The translations under genes were made by a program, and so were the position numbers. Shown piece by piece: positions 1 to 10,305 of a stretch of 64,000 nucleotides of DNA. The stretch's first letter is position 1. Each line of letters begins with the position of its first letter. Location: assembly GCA_007644065.1 (NCBI GenBank), contig VJWN01000006.1, positions 558,001 to 622,000 on the forward strand, written 5' to 3'. Source of the DNA: Margaritispora aquatica. Lineage: Eukaryota; Ascomycota; Leotiomycetes; Helotiales; Discinellaceae. The notes beneath the pieces were generated by a model, which was not told the DNA's origin, searched no databases, and worked only from the letters and a program-made list of their open reading frames with translations.

Positions 1-1751
1 CCACATGTCTGACTCCGAGTATTCTCGCCGATTCGCAGGATCGTGGGCTGTTCATGTTTGATTCGTCTTCGATCCTGGATCGTACTTGGAGTTCTGACAT
101 GTGGGTACTGTACTGGGTAGAGGAGATGGTCGTACTTGAAGGAATGCAGGACGCAAACATGGATATGCATCTTGTACTTTATCTGATGAGAGTGGGAGGG
201 AGGATGGGAGAGTGGAAGAGAGAGTGGGCAACCTTTGCACCTAAAGAGGGATACAAGCACGACCGGTGAGAGTTGAACAGCATCGGATGAAAACACCCAA
301 CTTCAGCCTCGCTTGGCAGACAAGTGGTTGATGGTGCCTGACAAGCCTGGTACAACCGTACAGCCAATATTCCGCTCTGCTGCCTGAGGCGTCTACTTTA
401 TCGGAGGCACTTTGAAATTGTTCATTGGTCGGCAGACGCCGAGGAGCGGCAGATTATGGACCACGGCTGCACGGCATTCGTTTCAAATTATCGGTAAAAA
501 CCCGACAACGACGTCACATTTTGGCAACAAACATGGGAAAATCCCTCCTTCTCGTACAACGTATGTTGTTGTTGTTCCTCACCATTTTTTGAATCACTTA
601 GCGTCCTCCTAAATTAAGTTAAGCTGTTAAGGTACCTTACTTCGTACAAGGCCCACGTCTCACTTCTATTATCATTTGCTATCACTGTCGGGTTCTGACG
701 GTCACTCCAAGTCTTCTCGGAGTGTAGCCGAGGATTACTTGTCTTGAGGTATATATATATTTTTTTTATCTGAAGCAACAATAGCTCAGCATAGCATCAT
801 ATGGCAGATCCTAAGCATGCTACAATACACAAACCAATGGAATACAGCTAAAGGCACATGTGTCTTGGCTTTCTGACAAAGTCTTACTCGAGTAACGTAC
901 ATTCACTTCATCAGCGCATCTGTTATCAGTCTATGGTATCCACATCTGCAATGTTTGCCCCTCATCAAAAGTCAACCCCTTGTCAGGTTGAATGACTTTG
1001 ACACTTGAAATTGTTCGTAGTCATGCAACATTTCGTCATTTTTTGGCACATTGAGCCCCTATCAGTTTCGGTATTGATGAGATATCTGGAATTACTGGTA
1101 TCCAGACAATATGGAAGTCTGCAATTGGACTCCAATGGTAAAGGTTAAGCTAGGTCGCAGGCAAAGATTCATCCCACATCGTGAATCGCCGAATCACTTC
1201 AACACGACACGATACCTGAATCGAATGGCGAATCGAGAAAAGGATCTCATCAAGGTCTGAAAGAGTGGATACATTATGAAGATCAGCCAACGATATCTTG
1301 CTATTCGTTGTCCGGTTCGGTCTGATTTGGAGAAGTTCCTGCGAAAGTCACCAATCTCCACCTTAATTCTTAGGGGATGGTGGATCACTGAGGTAGTCGA
1401 CTTATTCCTCTTTAGGGACAATTCAAAAGCTAGGTTGGTATCGGTCAGTATCCGTCTTTTTCTAAACTACTTCCTCGAAATTCTTCATAAGGCTTGGGTG
1501 GTCTTCCTTCTCCAAAGAATTCCTTTGCTCACTTACAACCGCTCTAGCCGTCATCTTGACCGAGTATCACCAGCACGCACTTTTTCTCCACACTTATTGA
1601 TCCCGAGTAGAATCTGTTTCAGCTTGAACGCTAATAACGACTCCGCCATTATCCACACTCCCCAGAGAACCCCGAGTTACGATTCTCCACCTTAGAGATA
1701 CCCGCACTTCCCCAAGACTCGACCGGACAGGATCGGTCCTATATATACAAC
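1..1751. other. Gene-free left flank
   Basis: No convincing coding sequence was found. Short open frames exist on both strands, the longest being 1276-1695 on the plus strand (139 codons), but they have no recognisable motif and no splice-supported extension. The right part is probably promoter and leader of the HAD hydrolase gene. A TATATATA stretch lies immediately before its ATG (about 1741-1748), too close to act as a TATA box for that start. Confidence 0.5.
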
Positions 1752-3570
1752 ATGTCTGCCTCAAAATCACTTTCTGTTCCGAGACCTAGACCAGGAACTC
1801 GAAGACTCAGCAGTATGACAGCTACACCAAAAGACGTGAATGAGGGAGGCCCAGTTGTGGTCATTCCAGAGAGGCTGATGGCACAAAGATCGCAATCCTA
1901 CCAGAAGGGCTTCGCTGCGTCGAGTACGTTGATTCCTTTCTCTCCTCTTGATTAACTCAGGGATTCTGTCTCCAGAATATGCTACAATGTTTTAGCTGGG
2001 CTCAAGCTCGCTCATGTTGAGATACATTTACTGACTTCAATCGATTTATAGTGGAGACGGCCAGACAGGAACTATCTTCCATTGATCTCGAGGAAGAGGC
2101 CATGGCGTCCCCATCTTCAAGTACGCCAGAAACTCCTGGATCTCCAATCACACCTGCAGACATACCAACTGCCGATTCTTTTGCTTTTGCTTTTGATATC
2201 GATGGGGTGCTGATCCGAGGTGGAAGACCTATACCCGAAGCGATAGAGGCTATGCGAATGTTGAATGGAGAAAATGAGTATGGGATAAGGATGTAAGATG
2301 CATTTTTCAATATGAGAAGGAATATTTTCTAACTTTTAAGACCGTACATATTCCTAACAAATGGAGGTGGTAAAACCGAAGCCGAACGTTGTATTGATTT
2401 GTCTCGCCAATTGGACATCGAGGTGGCCCCAGCTCAATTTATTTGTGGTAAGTACACTTCAGCGTACAACCTGATTTCCTCTAATAAGCCACAGGGCATA
2501 CTCCTATGAGAGAGATGGTTCAGCAATACAAAACTGTTCTCGTGGTTGGTGGAGAGGGTGAGAAATGTCGACAAGTTGCAGAAGGTTATGGCTTCCAGGA
2601 TGTCATCACCCCCGGTGATATCATCAAGGACAATGAAGCCACTACACCGTTCAGAAAATTGACCGCAGAAGAACACAAAGCTTCCAGATCGCGTGATTAT
2701 GGTAACACCAAGATCGAGGCCATCTTGTAAGTCCATTGCGCTTCCATTCATGGGTTCGAAAACTAATATTGGATAGTGTCTTCGCTGATAGTCGCGACTG
2801 GGCTGGTGATATTCAAATTATGCTCGATCTTGCCATGTCAAAAGGCGGGTACATCGGCACTCTCTCAGAAACATTCGACGAAGGTCCACCAATCTACTTC
2901 TCTCATAACGATATTGTATGGTCTGCAGCGCATGATAACGTGTCAGTCACTTCCTCTCACCTTCTCACACACCCCCCCAACACCTCTGCTGCTCGCGATC
3001 ACAAGCTAATCTCCTAGCAGGCGATTGGGCATGGGAGCGTTACGTAAAATGGTTGAGATGCTTTTTAGCGATCTCACCAAAGGCAAGGAGCTTGAAACAA
3101 TTGCGTTTGGCAAACCACAAATCGGCACTTTCGAATTCGCAACTCGGCTACTTCAGCAGTGGAGGAAAGATGAGCACCGCATCAACAGACCTCCTGAGAC
3201 AGTGTACTTTGTTGGCGACACTCCCGAGAGCGACATTCGAGGCACGAATCAGTTCAATGCAAAGAGCAAGAACGACTGGTACTCGATCCTGGTCAAGACT
3301 GGCGTATACCAGGATGGTACCGTGCCAGCTTACGAGCCTCGCGTCACCGTTAACAATGTGCTTGACGCTGTGAAGCATGGCATCGAGCGCGAATTCAAAA
3401 AGAATGGTCTGAAGAAGACCGCCACCAGTGCTTTTCCCTTGATGAAATCGCTAGCGGACATGAAAGGATTTCCCTTGGATGGAAGTCGATTTGGAACAGC
3501 ATCGCCAATCATGGAGGCGAGTGGAGAGAATACACCTGCTGGACCTGGCACACCAGCTCTGCGCGACTGA
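1752..3570 (+). CDS. HAD-superfamily hydrolase, CECR5/HDHD5 (yeast YKR070W) type
   Basis: Six exons are supported by phase and protein continuity: 1752-1923, 2052-2292, 2341-2447, 2495-2726, 2777-2941 and 3021-3570, giving about 488 aa. The HAD motif I lies in exon 2 (FAFDIDGVLIRGG, with the nucleophile Asp and the DxD acid). It is followed by the PIPEA cap start, the LTNGGG-type motif II at the start of exon 3, and the C-terminal VGDTPESDIRG motif IV that binds Mg. This order is characteristic of the CECR5 family (class IIA HAD); its yeast relative is mitochondrial, and the substrate of the family is not established. The N-terminal ~70 residues are Ser/Pro/Arg-rich and could include a targeting segment. 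The last ~60 residues are a low-complexity tail. The gene stands alone, with long gene-poor DNA on both sides. Confidence 0.9.
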
Positions 3571-6145
3571 TCTTCTGTAAAAATTTTGGAGTATGTAAGG
3601 AAAATAGAGAGTTGGTCTGTTTCTCGGGCGTTTCAAGAGGGTCTGGCATGGCTGAAATACCCCCCGAGCACAACGGTCGTGAGGGATTGTATCTTTGATG
3701 GAATTAGACAACAGGGTGTGTGTCGCGAATATGCATATACCATAGAGTGGTACCTTAAGCCTCATTGTTGTTTTCCCAGGGCTTTGAAAGAGACTGGCTG
3801 GCGCTCTGGCGCCATAGCAGATAGATAGCGTTAGAAACGAATCTACTTCTCTTGTTTTTTCAATCTTCTTCTGCTTAAGACCCGAAAGATGGTAGCATCC
3901 GACCCTTAGTTCGGCTAATTAGACCCTCCCTGATGCCGAATCTCCCCTCCTCCTTCAGCAGACGATCACTGCTCATTGATCCTGTCTAAGTGAAATGCGA
4001 TTTTCATTTTATTTTCTCTAGCTCAGAGCTTTTCTAGTGAAATCAAAGTCCTTACACTAAAACCAGCTATCGGAACTTCATCCGATCCGAACATTTGAAG
4101 CGCCAGCCTTCCAAAAACACTTGTGGCTAGGTCTGTACTGACCTAGTCCAGCCTTACGAGCCCTAAGAGGCTAGGTTGGCTGCTCGTTGCAGCGTCACCT
4201 GTGTTGTGTGGTGGGTTTTGGTAAGAGCTAGGTAAGTAAGTGCGTAACATTATGGTGTCATTTATAGGTACGTCATGATAGAGAGAGAGGACGAGGGGTT
4301 GGTGTGTTTGTGTGTTTGTTTGTTGGTATGTTTAGTCTGTGTCTGTTTGGATCTCGCGGTTTAGGTTGTGAGTATGCTTGTTGCTAGTGTCCATTGTGCC
4401 AAAGAGGACAGATTGAGGAGTGGAGGTGTGTTGAGTAGCTTCGATACTTCATCAGTACCAAATTGTCTTGGGAGTCACCCCAGCTTTGCCTCCGCGACGA
4501 CTTGTGGTTTCCGAGATCTTAATGGACCGACTCATTGATTTTCTTGCTATGCCTGAGGATGTAGTCTGTCTTTGGTCATCACTGGAGCACAGTCGTCATC
4601 GATGATGCTTATACAGGTGTTTATTTTCAGTTGTATAACTGGTTTGGTCTTCGGTGAAATTTGAGTGTCTTGTCATTGGAATGAAAGCCAATCTTCGTGT
4701 CATTTTACTCCTATTCAAAGGAAAGGAAGGCTTTCTCAAACTGCGGTATTCGAACGGGCTTTGTTCATTCATGAGAATAGGAATATCTTGGTGCTGCATC
4801 CTTGATCTGGGAATTCGGATCTCTCGTTGTGGATTTAGATTTCATCAGATGACAGTCCTGCGTAGACCAAGCAAAGGATTGAGAATTGTAGCCGAGTGGT
4901 GGATTTGGTGGCAGTAGCCAGTAGCCAGTTGAGATGAGAGCAAAGAGCGACAATGACAGCAAAATCTTATCCACACAAGGAAGACCCAAAAGATTTACAA
5001 GCTTTAGGGGAAGCATAGGATGTGACACGACATTTTAAAACTACTTGGATCCATCTACTATAGTCTAGAATATTGCACAGTCAGCTCAAGCTGCGACAGA
5101 GAATGGTCCCACCGGATCAAACAGAGTTTCTGCGCTTGCGACTTTGCTCTGACAATCTTAGGTGCGTGTTGTGCTTATTTATACTTCTGGATTCAAGTCG
5201 AATTGATCAATATTGGAAAATATCAGTCTTGAACTCCTGACGAGCTCTAGAAATCCACAGTTCAGGTATCTCGAAATCGGCTAGCATAGCAGCGTGTGTG
5301 GCGTAACTATATGTACTGAGCCCACTAAGTATTCACTCGCGTATCTATAAGCTAGTTTTCCATGGTTGAGATGTTTCTCATTCCATCCATTAGAACCAAA
5401 TCGACCGAGAAAGATGGATTAGCACAACGTCTGCTGAAAAGTGAGTGTAATCTACTCTAAGCATACGAATTTGCCGGCTTTTGTCTTTAGTTGCAAAGTA
5501 GGATAAGATACATGACAGCAATAGGCTGCTTGACAACAGCTGTGACGTGAAACCCATAAATAGGTTAGAAGGAGAGTTTGGCAGTAATCAAATGAAAATG
5601 ACAGTGATAGCTAGGTACCATCATTGAGGTGAATGTGAATGTGGATCGAACATACTTGATAGAATTCAATTTATTGGTGCAAGGCTTGACTGTTTGTCGA
5701 TAGTACTTAAGTAGATATATAACGGATGGTTATTCTTAGCAAGATTCTTGATATTCTTACCTCCTTCGACAGAAAAACATAGCTCGATTCACACCGTTGT
5801 CTTGACTTCACTTGAATGAAATTTGATATGCACTATTTAAGTGCTGTATTGTATAAATGCTAGATCATTGCGAAGAAAATCTAAGAACTGTCTCTGTTGG
5901 CCTCTAACAAAGATGGCAAGCTAGGCTGCTTGTTGTTCTCACTGAACAGGCACAAGAGATCGAATTGTCTAAGAGCAGCCTTCTTTGACAACAACTGCAA
6001 TTGGAGCCATACCAACTCATTAAGCATGTCTGATACAGTGAGATAAGTAAATTAAGATGCCTTAAGCTCAATGAGTTTCAAGCATCAGTTGGATGCTATC
6101 ATTTCGTGTCTCTGATATATATCTTTCTGGAGGACATTGAATTTT
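3571..6145. other. 2.6 kb gene-poor spacer
   Basis: No supported gene. Open frames are short and motif-free, for example 4654-4917 plus and 4765-5028 minus. A few GT-rich stretches occur (4296-4330, repeated TGTTTG-like words). I saw no tRNA-like B box or transposon terminal repeat. It separates the convergent 3' ends of the HAD gene (plus) and the hydrolase gene (minus). Confidence 0.5.
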
Positions 6146-7171
6146 CTATTTCTCGCTTAAGAACTCGGTGATCTGCTCATCCATGAATTTGGTATCTTCC
6201 GGATTTGCTCCACCACCAGCCATATGACCCCAGATGCTTGGGATTGGTCTAAAAACCCTATACTTCAGATACTTGATCTCATTCTCTCCATCCTCAGGTG
6301 GAAAATACTGCTCAGTCTGTCCAGGCATAACTAACACCCTCGCAGTTATGTTTTCTAGAGCCTTGATATAATCGCCGTCCCCGCCCACCGTTCCAATATC
6401 ACCAGCCTGCCACATTCTAGCTAGCACCAACATGTCTTCTGGGTCCCAAGCCTCGTATGGTCCTAAACCAGGAGGTGGGTGTAGGTACTCTTTCAACGAC
6501 TTTGCGCCCCCTTTACGCCAGAGTTCTTGCCTGAACCATTCTGGACTGCTGAGCCACGCTGCATATGCTCTTCCAAATGCACGAAGGCCTTCTTTTGGCT
6601 TCACACCTTTAGATTTATATTTGCCACCTTCGTAATCTGCACTGGCTTCCAAGGCAGATATTGGACCTTCAAGGAAAGCGTAGTTGTGCCCTGATGTCCT
6701 AGCGCTGCCGCAAATCACTACCGCGTTCTTCAAGAAAGGTGAAGAGCCAGAGCCGTGCATGGTTGCCCAGTGATATGCTTGTTGACCACCCATTGAAAAG
6801 CCAAGGACGACGTCAAGACTCGTGAGGCCAAAATTCTTGGTGAGAAGGATATATTGAGCATTGATACAGTCTGGGTAGCGAGTGGAGTAATCGGAAGGGA
6901 ACGAGGCATCGTTTGAAGGTGACGATGATTCAGAACCTCCTAGCATCCCAACAACGATTACATGGTATTCGGAGAGAGCTCCAGAAGTGAAATTGAGAGT
7001 ACGGTTGATTTGTCCACCATAGCAGGTTGGTATCAAAGCCACTTTTTGTCCTGAAGAATTGAACGAGCGGTATGCAACCTTGATGTCTTGAATATGGCCT
7101 GATATAAATTTGAAAGAAGGAATAGAAAAGAACGAGATACCCGTTGGGTCATGTGGTTCTGTGGACGGCAT
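6146..7171 (-). CDS. Homoserine O-acetyltransferase-like alpha/beta hydrolase
   Basis: Intronless, 341 aa. The nucleophile elbow GFSMGG puts the catalytic Ser at about residue 126. The oxyanion-side block CYGG is near 50-53, and the C-terminal His lies in WGHMAGG at about 316. These elements and the spacing fit the MetX/homoserine acetyltransferase-like branch of alpha/beta hydrolases, which in fungi includes many acyltransferases and esterases not involved in methionine synthesis. The usual catalytic Asp of the GxTDxYFPPED block reads Glu here (GQTEQYFPPED, about 287), so activity may be altered or a neighbouring acid may substitute. No signal peptide or peroxisomal signal is visible; the protein ends SEK. 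It is transcribed divergently from the amidohydrolase gene across 383 bp, so the two may share a promoter. Substrate unknown. Confidence 0.8.
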   Translation of the reverse strand: MPSTEPHDPTGISFFSIPSFKFISGHIQDIKVAYRSFNSSGQKVALIPTCYGGQINRTLNFTSGALSEYHVIVVGMLGGSESSSPSNDASFPSDYSTRYPDCINAQYILLTKNFGLTSLDVVLGFSMGGQQAYHWATMHGSGSSPFLKNAVVICGSARTSGHNYAFLEGPISALEASADYEGGKYKSKGVKPKEGLRAFGRAYAAWLSSPEWFRQELWRKGGAKSLKEYLHPPPGLGPYEAWDPEDMLVLARMWQAGDIGTVGGDGDYIKALENITARVLVMPGQTEQYFPPEDGENEIKYLKYRVFRPIPSIWGHMAGGGANPEDTKFMDEQITEFLSEK

Positions 7172-7554
7172 TTTGGAACTGAAAATCTATACGAGAGAGA
7201 AAGGAAGTATCTCTACAGATTACTTAACAATTTTGCAGCATCATAGGCAGAGGAACTAGCACTTGCCAGCAGACCAAAAGTGGAGGGTGAGGGTGAAGGT
7301 GAAATGGGAGATTTTTTGGAAGCGAGAAGGTTGATGACCTTGGTAGACTGTGTCCTGGAATGGAAGGCGGGGTTACAGGGATACTTCAGGGGTTCGAGAC
7401 GAAACATCCCTAAAGCTTCAGCGAGAACGAGAGCAAGCTTAGGGGTCTCGTCAACACCAAGCTCTACCTTATTTCCAGTATCTCTAAGCTACTTTGGTCA
7501 CTAAACTTCTTAGTACACCACTTGCCCCTTCGTCTCACTGCTTATTTTCTCGAG
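7172..7554. promoter_or_regulatory. Divergent intergenic promoter region
   Basis: A 383-bp region lies between the start codons of the alpha/beta hydrolase (minus) and the amidohydrolase (plus). It contains a GA-rich run (about 7280-7320). Shared regulation is inferred from position only; no defined operator was identified. Confidence 0.4.
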
Positions 7555-8654
7555 ATGGCTGAAGAAGCTGCTGAATATCCCGTCATCGACTCGCACATTC
7601 ACCTCTACCCCGCCAGCGAGGTCGATACTCTTGCGTGGTGCACTCCCGACAATCCTATCCGCGGCCAATACTCTGTCGATCAATACGATTCTGCCACTGG
7701 CTCTCCAGAAGCACTCGAAGGCTTTATATTCCTCGAAACAGATCGCAAACATGACCTGGAGTCAGGTGTGAAGGATGGCAGTGGCTGGGAGATGCCATTG
7801 AAGGAAGTCGACTGGTTAAAGCGTATAGCACTTGGTACACCAAAGGAAGGCGAAGGGCATCATAAAGGGCAAGCAAAGCAGTGTTTGGCAATTATACCTT
7901 GGGCTCCATTGCCCAGTGGAGCGGAGGTGTTAGAGCAGTATGTTGCAGAGGTGAAGAAGCATGCCGAGGGAAGCTTTAAGAAGATCAGGGGATTCAGGTA
8001 TCTGGTCCAGGACAAGCCCAAGGGTGTTATGCTTCAACCAAAATTCATTGAAGGACTGAAGTGGCTAGGAAAGAATGGGTATGCTTTTGATTTAGGTGTG
8101 GACCAACACAGTGGTGGCAGGTGGCAGTTATTGGAGGCAGTTGAAATGATTGAAAAAGCTCATGAAGGTGTGCCAGAGGAGGAGAAGGTTACATTCATCA
8201 TCAGTGAGTCTGCGGTTATGCTATGGCAGGAGAGAATGCTTACCCTTTGTCAGACCACCTCTGCAAACCCGATTTCTCTGTGTACAACCAGACCGATCCG
8301 AGTTTCGTAGCTTGGAGGACTGCCATGTTCACCCTCAGCAAGTGCAGCAATACATATATGAAACTTAGCGGATGCTTCTCTGAGATGCCAACATCTCTAA
8401 AGAGCGCATCAGTGGATGAGATCATCGTGGCCCTTCAACCATATCTCGTTGTTATTATGGCAACATTCACACCCTTCCGAATCATGTTTGGATCGGACTG
8501 GCCTGTGTGTACAATTGGAGTGGACGACGCTTGGAACAAATGGAGAGCAATAGTGCAGAGGTTTTGCTCGCTGGCGAGTCTGACCCAAGCTGAGCAGATT
8601 ATGATTTGGAGTGGCACAGCGATCAAAGCGTACGGCATCAAAGAGTTGATGTGA
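7555..8654 (+). CDS. Amidohydrolase_2 family metal-dependent hydrolase (sugar-lactonase-like)
   Basis: Two exons, 7555-8203 and 8254-8654 (50-nt intron with donor GTGAGT), give 349 aa. The start is the first in-frame ATG; the N-terminus contains the metal-binding HxH in VIDSHIHLYP. Residues just after the intron read IINHLCKPD (third metal His) and the C-terminal block is RIMFGSDWPVC, with the conserved Asp. This is the COG3618 pattern of TIM-barrel hydrolases such as L-rhamnono- and L-fuconolactonases and 2-pyrone-4,6-dicarboxylate hydrolase. Without the intron the reading frame would break, so the splice is well supported. It lies 465 bp upstream of, and co-oriented with, a DapA-family aldolase, which suggests a role in sugar-acid breakdown; that link is inference. 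Probably cytosolic. Confidence 0.85.
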
Positions 8655-9119
8655 GCTCAGAAGAGAGCTTTGAACCTTTCTAGATGAATTATGGTTTCAC
8701 GATTCACAAGAGATACCCTCTAACAATTTACCAAATTTTAGTCAATGTTTCTCAAGTTTCTATTTCAAAGCACTCTTCTCAATGTTGCTGAGACTATAGG
8801 CTTACTTCCAATTCGCACAACAAGCAAGTGCTTGTCATTTGTCATTTGTCATTTTCAAGAAAGCCGCATGCAGCGTCTATTCCTGCTGTCCACTTTCAAA
8901 CATATCATCTGCCACCAAAAACTACATCTTCTCCGCCCAGCGAAACTGTATAGTGGGGGTTCGCTGGACATTATCCCGAACCCTAGTCGCGTTGCCGATG
9001 GCGGGGTCACTAGATGTACTTCGAGATGTTTATATTTTGAACTTGCCCACCATACTTTAACTACATTACATTCAAATTCTCACTTCTGTGTAATTACTTG
9101 TCAGATTTTTACTTTAAAA

Positions 9120-10153
9120 ATGGCTTCTCCACCACCAGCAGGCGTTTACGTCCCAGTGCCCACCTTTTTCGTCTCCAAGAAAGCGGCCAACTACTCCCCA
9201 ACTGCAGCACCTGTCGATCTTGAGACACAAGCTGCGCATTCTCTACATCTTGCAAAGTCTGGCATAACCGGTCTTGTGGTCTTAGGATCTACTGGTGAGG
9301 CCGTGCACTTGTCTAACCAGGAGCGATTCGAAGTTCTGTCTGCGGTTAGGAAAGCATACGATGGTGCTGGATACAAGGACTATCCTCTCATTGCTGGAAC
9401 AGCTAGCAACAGCATCGCAGAGGTAGTAGAGCAACTGAAGAGCGCGAAGGAGGCCGGCGTACAATGGGGATTGTGCCTTGTGCCAGGCTACTTTGCTGGA
9501 GCAAGTAGCCAGGAGGGTATCATTCAATGGTTCACAGCAGTGGCGGACGCAAGTCCAATTCCAATTATGATGTGCGTACCCTCCTCTCACTTTCTGAAAA
9601 CATCCTGCTAATGACCAATAGCTATCACTACCCTGGTGTATCGAACAACGTCCGTGTCATCCCATCCACATACGCAACCCTCTCTCAACACCCCAACATC
9701 GTGGGCTGCAAGCTCTCACACGGTGATGTCTCATACCACGCACAAATCGCCTCAAACCCCAAGATCGACCACACAAAGTTCCACACCTTCACCGGTCTGG
9801 GACAACAACTCCTGCCCGTCATCTCCATCGGCTGCGCTGGTACCATCGACGGCTCCGCAGGCTTCTTCCCCAAGTCAGTCGTGCATCTGTACAACTTGTC
9901 TGTCAAGAACCAGCCAACGGATGAGGAGGTCAAGGAGAGGAAACTCCTACAGTACAAGGTTAGCTCTGTGGAGGAGATTGTGGTGAAGTTCGGTACGGTA
10001 GGTATCAAGGAGGCCATTAGCAGGATTTTGGGCATGGGTGATATGGATGGCACGAGATTACCGCTTGTGGGTGGCATTCCAGGTGGCGATAAGGAGTGGG
10101 AGAGTTGGAAGGAGATTATTGCGGATATGGAGGCTGTTGAGAAGAGCTTATAG
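9120..10153 (+). CDS. DapA/DHDPS-family aldolase (keto-deoxy sugar acid or 4-hydroxy-2-oxoglutarate type)
   Basis: Two exons, 9120-9571 and 9622-10153, give 327 aa, the usual size for the family. The start is MASPPPAGVYVPVPTFF, matching the GVYxPxxTxF opening of the family. The substrate loop LGSTGEAVHLS corresponds to the GTTGE motif; the Tyr motif IYHYPGV spans the splice junction; the Schiff-base Lys is expected in VGCKLSHGD. Fungal members include 2-keto-3-deoxy-L-galactonate aldolase of galacturonate catabolism, HOGA-like aldolases and lysine-independent DapA relatives. The exact substrate cannot be read from sequence. No obvious mitochondrial leader. The upstream lactonase-like gene makes a sugar-acid pathway the most economical guess. 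Confidence 0.88.
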
Positions 10154-10305
10154 ATGCATCGAAACAGATGAAACAAAATGAAATTACAGCTTGATTGTAC
10201 TCCAATGTCTCAAACACTGATTGTCTTTGAAGAATTCATTTCAACCTCCCAGCTTACGCCAATCCAAGCACTGACTCAACACACCATAAAAAACATAAGC
10301 CCTGC

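Noticed and set aside
1276..1695. 139-codon plus-strand frame upstream of the HAD hydrolase
   Set aside because: No motif, no join to the HAD gene, and the HAD start at 1752 is already complete; probably leader sequence.
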